DNA of 37,035 bases from assembly GCA_020832005.1 (NCBI GenBank), contig JAFIFN010000023.1:1-37035 (forward strand). The letters are read 5' to 3'. The notes under the pieces were generated by a model. The model was not told where the DNA came from and did not search any database. It saw nothing but the letters and a program-made list of their open reading frames with translations. Positions 35,290-37,035 of the stretch are shown piece by piece; position 1 is the first letter of the stretch, and each line of letters starts with the position of its first letter. Made by a program: the position numbers and the translations under genes. This stretch comes from Gammaproteobacteria bacterium (GTDB lineage Bacteria > Pseudomonadota > Gammaproteobacteria > Steroidobacterales > PWYM01).

Positions 35290-36203
35290 GGCTGCTCCTG
35301 TGCGGCGGCATCGGCCAGCGCCGTGTCATCGCCATCGGCCGGTGTCGTATCGTCACCCTCGCTTGGGTCGCGGCTGCTCCACACCAGCAGCACCTCGCGC
35401 GCGCGCTGCAGTGCAGCCGCCGGTTCGGCCGAAACTTCCGCGAAGGCTGCGCCCGGACGTCGTTCCACGCGGGTGACGCGGGCCACCGGGTAACCACTGG
35501 GGAAGGCGCCCCCCAGCCCCGAGGAGACCAGCAGATCGCCTTCCTCGATGTCGGCGCTGTTGGGCAGGAACGGCAGGGACAATCGATCGGTATCGCCGGT
35601 GCCCATCGCAATTGTGCGCAGGCCGTTGCGATTGACGATCACCGGCAACGCATGGTCGGCGTCGCTGATCAGTATGGCCTCGGCGGTGAACGGCTGGACG
35701 CGCACGATCTGACCGAGCACGCCGTCGGCATCGAGCAGCGCCTGGCCCACGTGCACCTCATGGCGATTGCCCTTGTTGACGGTGAAACGATGCCGGTAGG
35801 GATCGAGATCGACCGCGAGGATTTCAGCGACCAGTACGCGATCGGCGGCCTGTCGGCTTGAGCCCATCATCGCCCGCAGCCTCGCGTTCTCGGCTTCCAG
35901 TGAGGCCAGGCGCTGCAGCTGCACGCTGACATCCAGCCGGGCCTCGCGCAGCTCGCGCACCTCCTCGAGCAGGGCGAGGCGGGCCGCCGTGACGTCGCGG
36001 CCCCAGTGCCAGGCCGCAAACGGCAGATTGACGAGCGCCTGAACCGGGAAGAGCACGACGGACAGCGTGTCGCGGATCGTGGCCAGGTGCTGCTGGCGAT
36101 GGTCTATGACCATCAGGGTCACAGCCACCAGCCCCAGCAGGAAGAACTTGGGGCCCAGCGCCAGGCCGCGGGTCGGGCCCGCCGACTGCCGATGTCGTGT
36201 CAT
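35286..36203 (-). CDS. mreC: Rod shape-determining protein MreC
   Basis: Bitopic protein that links MreB and MreD with PBP2 in the periplasm. The product has 305 residues. One membrane helix (about 20-37) precedes a coiled coil (about 73-112, repeating L and E, ASLEAENARLRAMM). The beta domain follows, with NKGNRHEVHVGQALLDADGVLGQIV near 143-167 and DLLVSSGLGGAFPSGYPVARV near 227-247. The C-terminal 45 residues are acidic and Ala-rich, probably disordered. ATG 36203 has AAAGAG immediately before it, which is closer than ideal. A good promoter candidate lies upstream at 36261-36289. Confidence 0.96.
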   Translation of the reverse strand: MTRHRQSAGPTRGLALGPKFFLLGLVAVTLMVIDHRQQHLATIRDTLSVVLFPVQALVNLPFAAWHWGRDVTAARLALLEEVRELREARLDVSVQLQRLASLEAENARLRAMMGSSRQAADRVLVAEILAVDLDPYRHRFTVNKGNRHEVHVGQALLDADGVLGQIVRVQPFTAEAILISDADHALPVIVNRNGLRTIAMGTGDTDRLSLPFLPNSADIEEGDLLVSSGLGGAFPSGYPVARVTRVERRPGAAFAEVSAEPAAALQRAREVLLVWSSRDPSEGDDTTPADGDDTALADAAAQEQP

Positions 36204-36260
36204 CTCTTTGAATTAACAGACATAAGTGCCGGCCGCGATCACCGTTGTGGTGAAACCCGG

Positions 36261-36289
36261 ATGATAGCGCAAGCGAAGGAGGCTGTTCA
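36261..36289 (-). promoter_or_regulatory. Candidate sigma70-type promoter for the mreC operon
   Basis: On the minus strand TGAACA (36289-36284, 4 of 6 to consensus) is followed after 17 bases by TATCAT (36266-36261, 5 of 6). It lies in the 107-base gap between mreB and mreC, so mreC and the downstream wall genes may be transcribed apart from mreB. Confidence 0.5.
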
Positions 36290-36303
36290 GAAAATGTACA
36301 GCC
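36281..36303 (-). repeat. Inverted repeat after mreB, overlapping the mreC -35 box
   Basis: GGCTGT (36281-36286) and ACAGCC (36298-36303) form perfect 6-base arms around an 11-base spacer, starting 8 bases after the mreB stop. Without a T-run it is a poor intrinsic terminator. It covers the candidate -35 box of the mreC promoter, so it could be an operator or an mRNA 3'-end hairpin. Confidence 0.3.
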
Positions 36304-36310
36304 CCGCGCG

Positions 36311-37035
<725 letters not shown>

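Overview
The window is a GC-rich, densely packed bacterial chromosome segment of 37 kb. It carries a typical gammaproteobacterial gene set: lptD-surA-pdxA-rsmA-apaG-apaH, mreBCD-mrdA-rodA-mltB-rlpA-dacC-ybeD-lipB, lgt-thyA, and amgK-murU placed divergently from lptD. The lptD gene, the lipoprotein genes and the Lgt gene show a Gram-negative cell. GTG and TTG starts are common. The split gcvPA/gcvPB genes and the kynurenine-route genes would suit a Xanthomonadales/Wenzhouxiangella- or Chromatiales-like lineage, but that placement is inference. I see no tRNA, rRNA, CRISPR array, insertion sequence, prophage or integrase.

Layout. (1) 78-5473, plus: gcvT, gcvH, gcvPA and gcvPB of the glycine cleavage system, then a PfkB-family kinase. 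(2) 5558-9755, plus: a large double-HtrA/PDZ protease resembling eukaryotic Nma111/DEG7, a coupled M23 metallopeptidase and a coupled putative molybdenum-carrier-like protein. (3) 9752-12400, minus: a DUF255/YyaL-like thioredoxin-domain protein and inorganic pyrophosphatase. (4) 12532-14761, plus: lgt, thyA and a 2OG-Fe(II) oxygenase. (5) 14763-24541, minus: a nine-gene run in transcription order lptD, surA, pdxA, rsmA, apaG, apaH, haao, kynU, kmo. (6) 24583-26312, plus: amgK and murU for peptidoglycan sugar recycling. (7) 26402-27556, plus: an unrecognised membrane protein. (8) 27604-37035, minus: mreB (cut by the window edge), mreC, mreD, mrdA, rodA, mltB, rlpA, dacC, ybeD, lipB.

How the genes fit together. 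Envelope biogenesis dominates: the elongasome (MreBCD, PBP2, RodA), wall remodelling (MltB, RlpA, DacC, M23), muropeptide sugar salvage (AmgK, MurU), outer-membrane assembly (LptD, SurA), lipoprotein maturation (Lgt) and a probable periplasmic protease. A second theme is cofactor and one-carbon metabolism. LipB makes octanoyl-ACP-derived lipoate precursor for GcvH, the Gcv system feeds methylene-THF that ThyA uses, PdxA leads to PLP used by GcvP and KynU, and HaaO/KynU/Kmo lead towards quinolinate and NAD. Neighbouring genes very often overlap by ATGA or GTGA.

Most of the window is ordinary housekeeping DNA. I do not see a clear new multi-gene system. The points most worth following are the Nma111-like protease with a decayed second catalytic domain, the abnormal PLP-lysine loop of GcvPB inside a G-rich tract, the structured leader before gcvT, the kynurenine genes appended to the lptD operon, and the unrecognised membrane protein with a small palindrome at its promoter.
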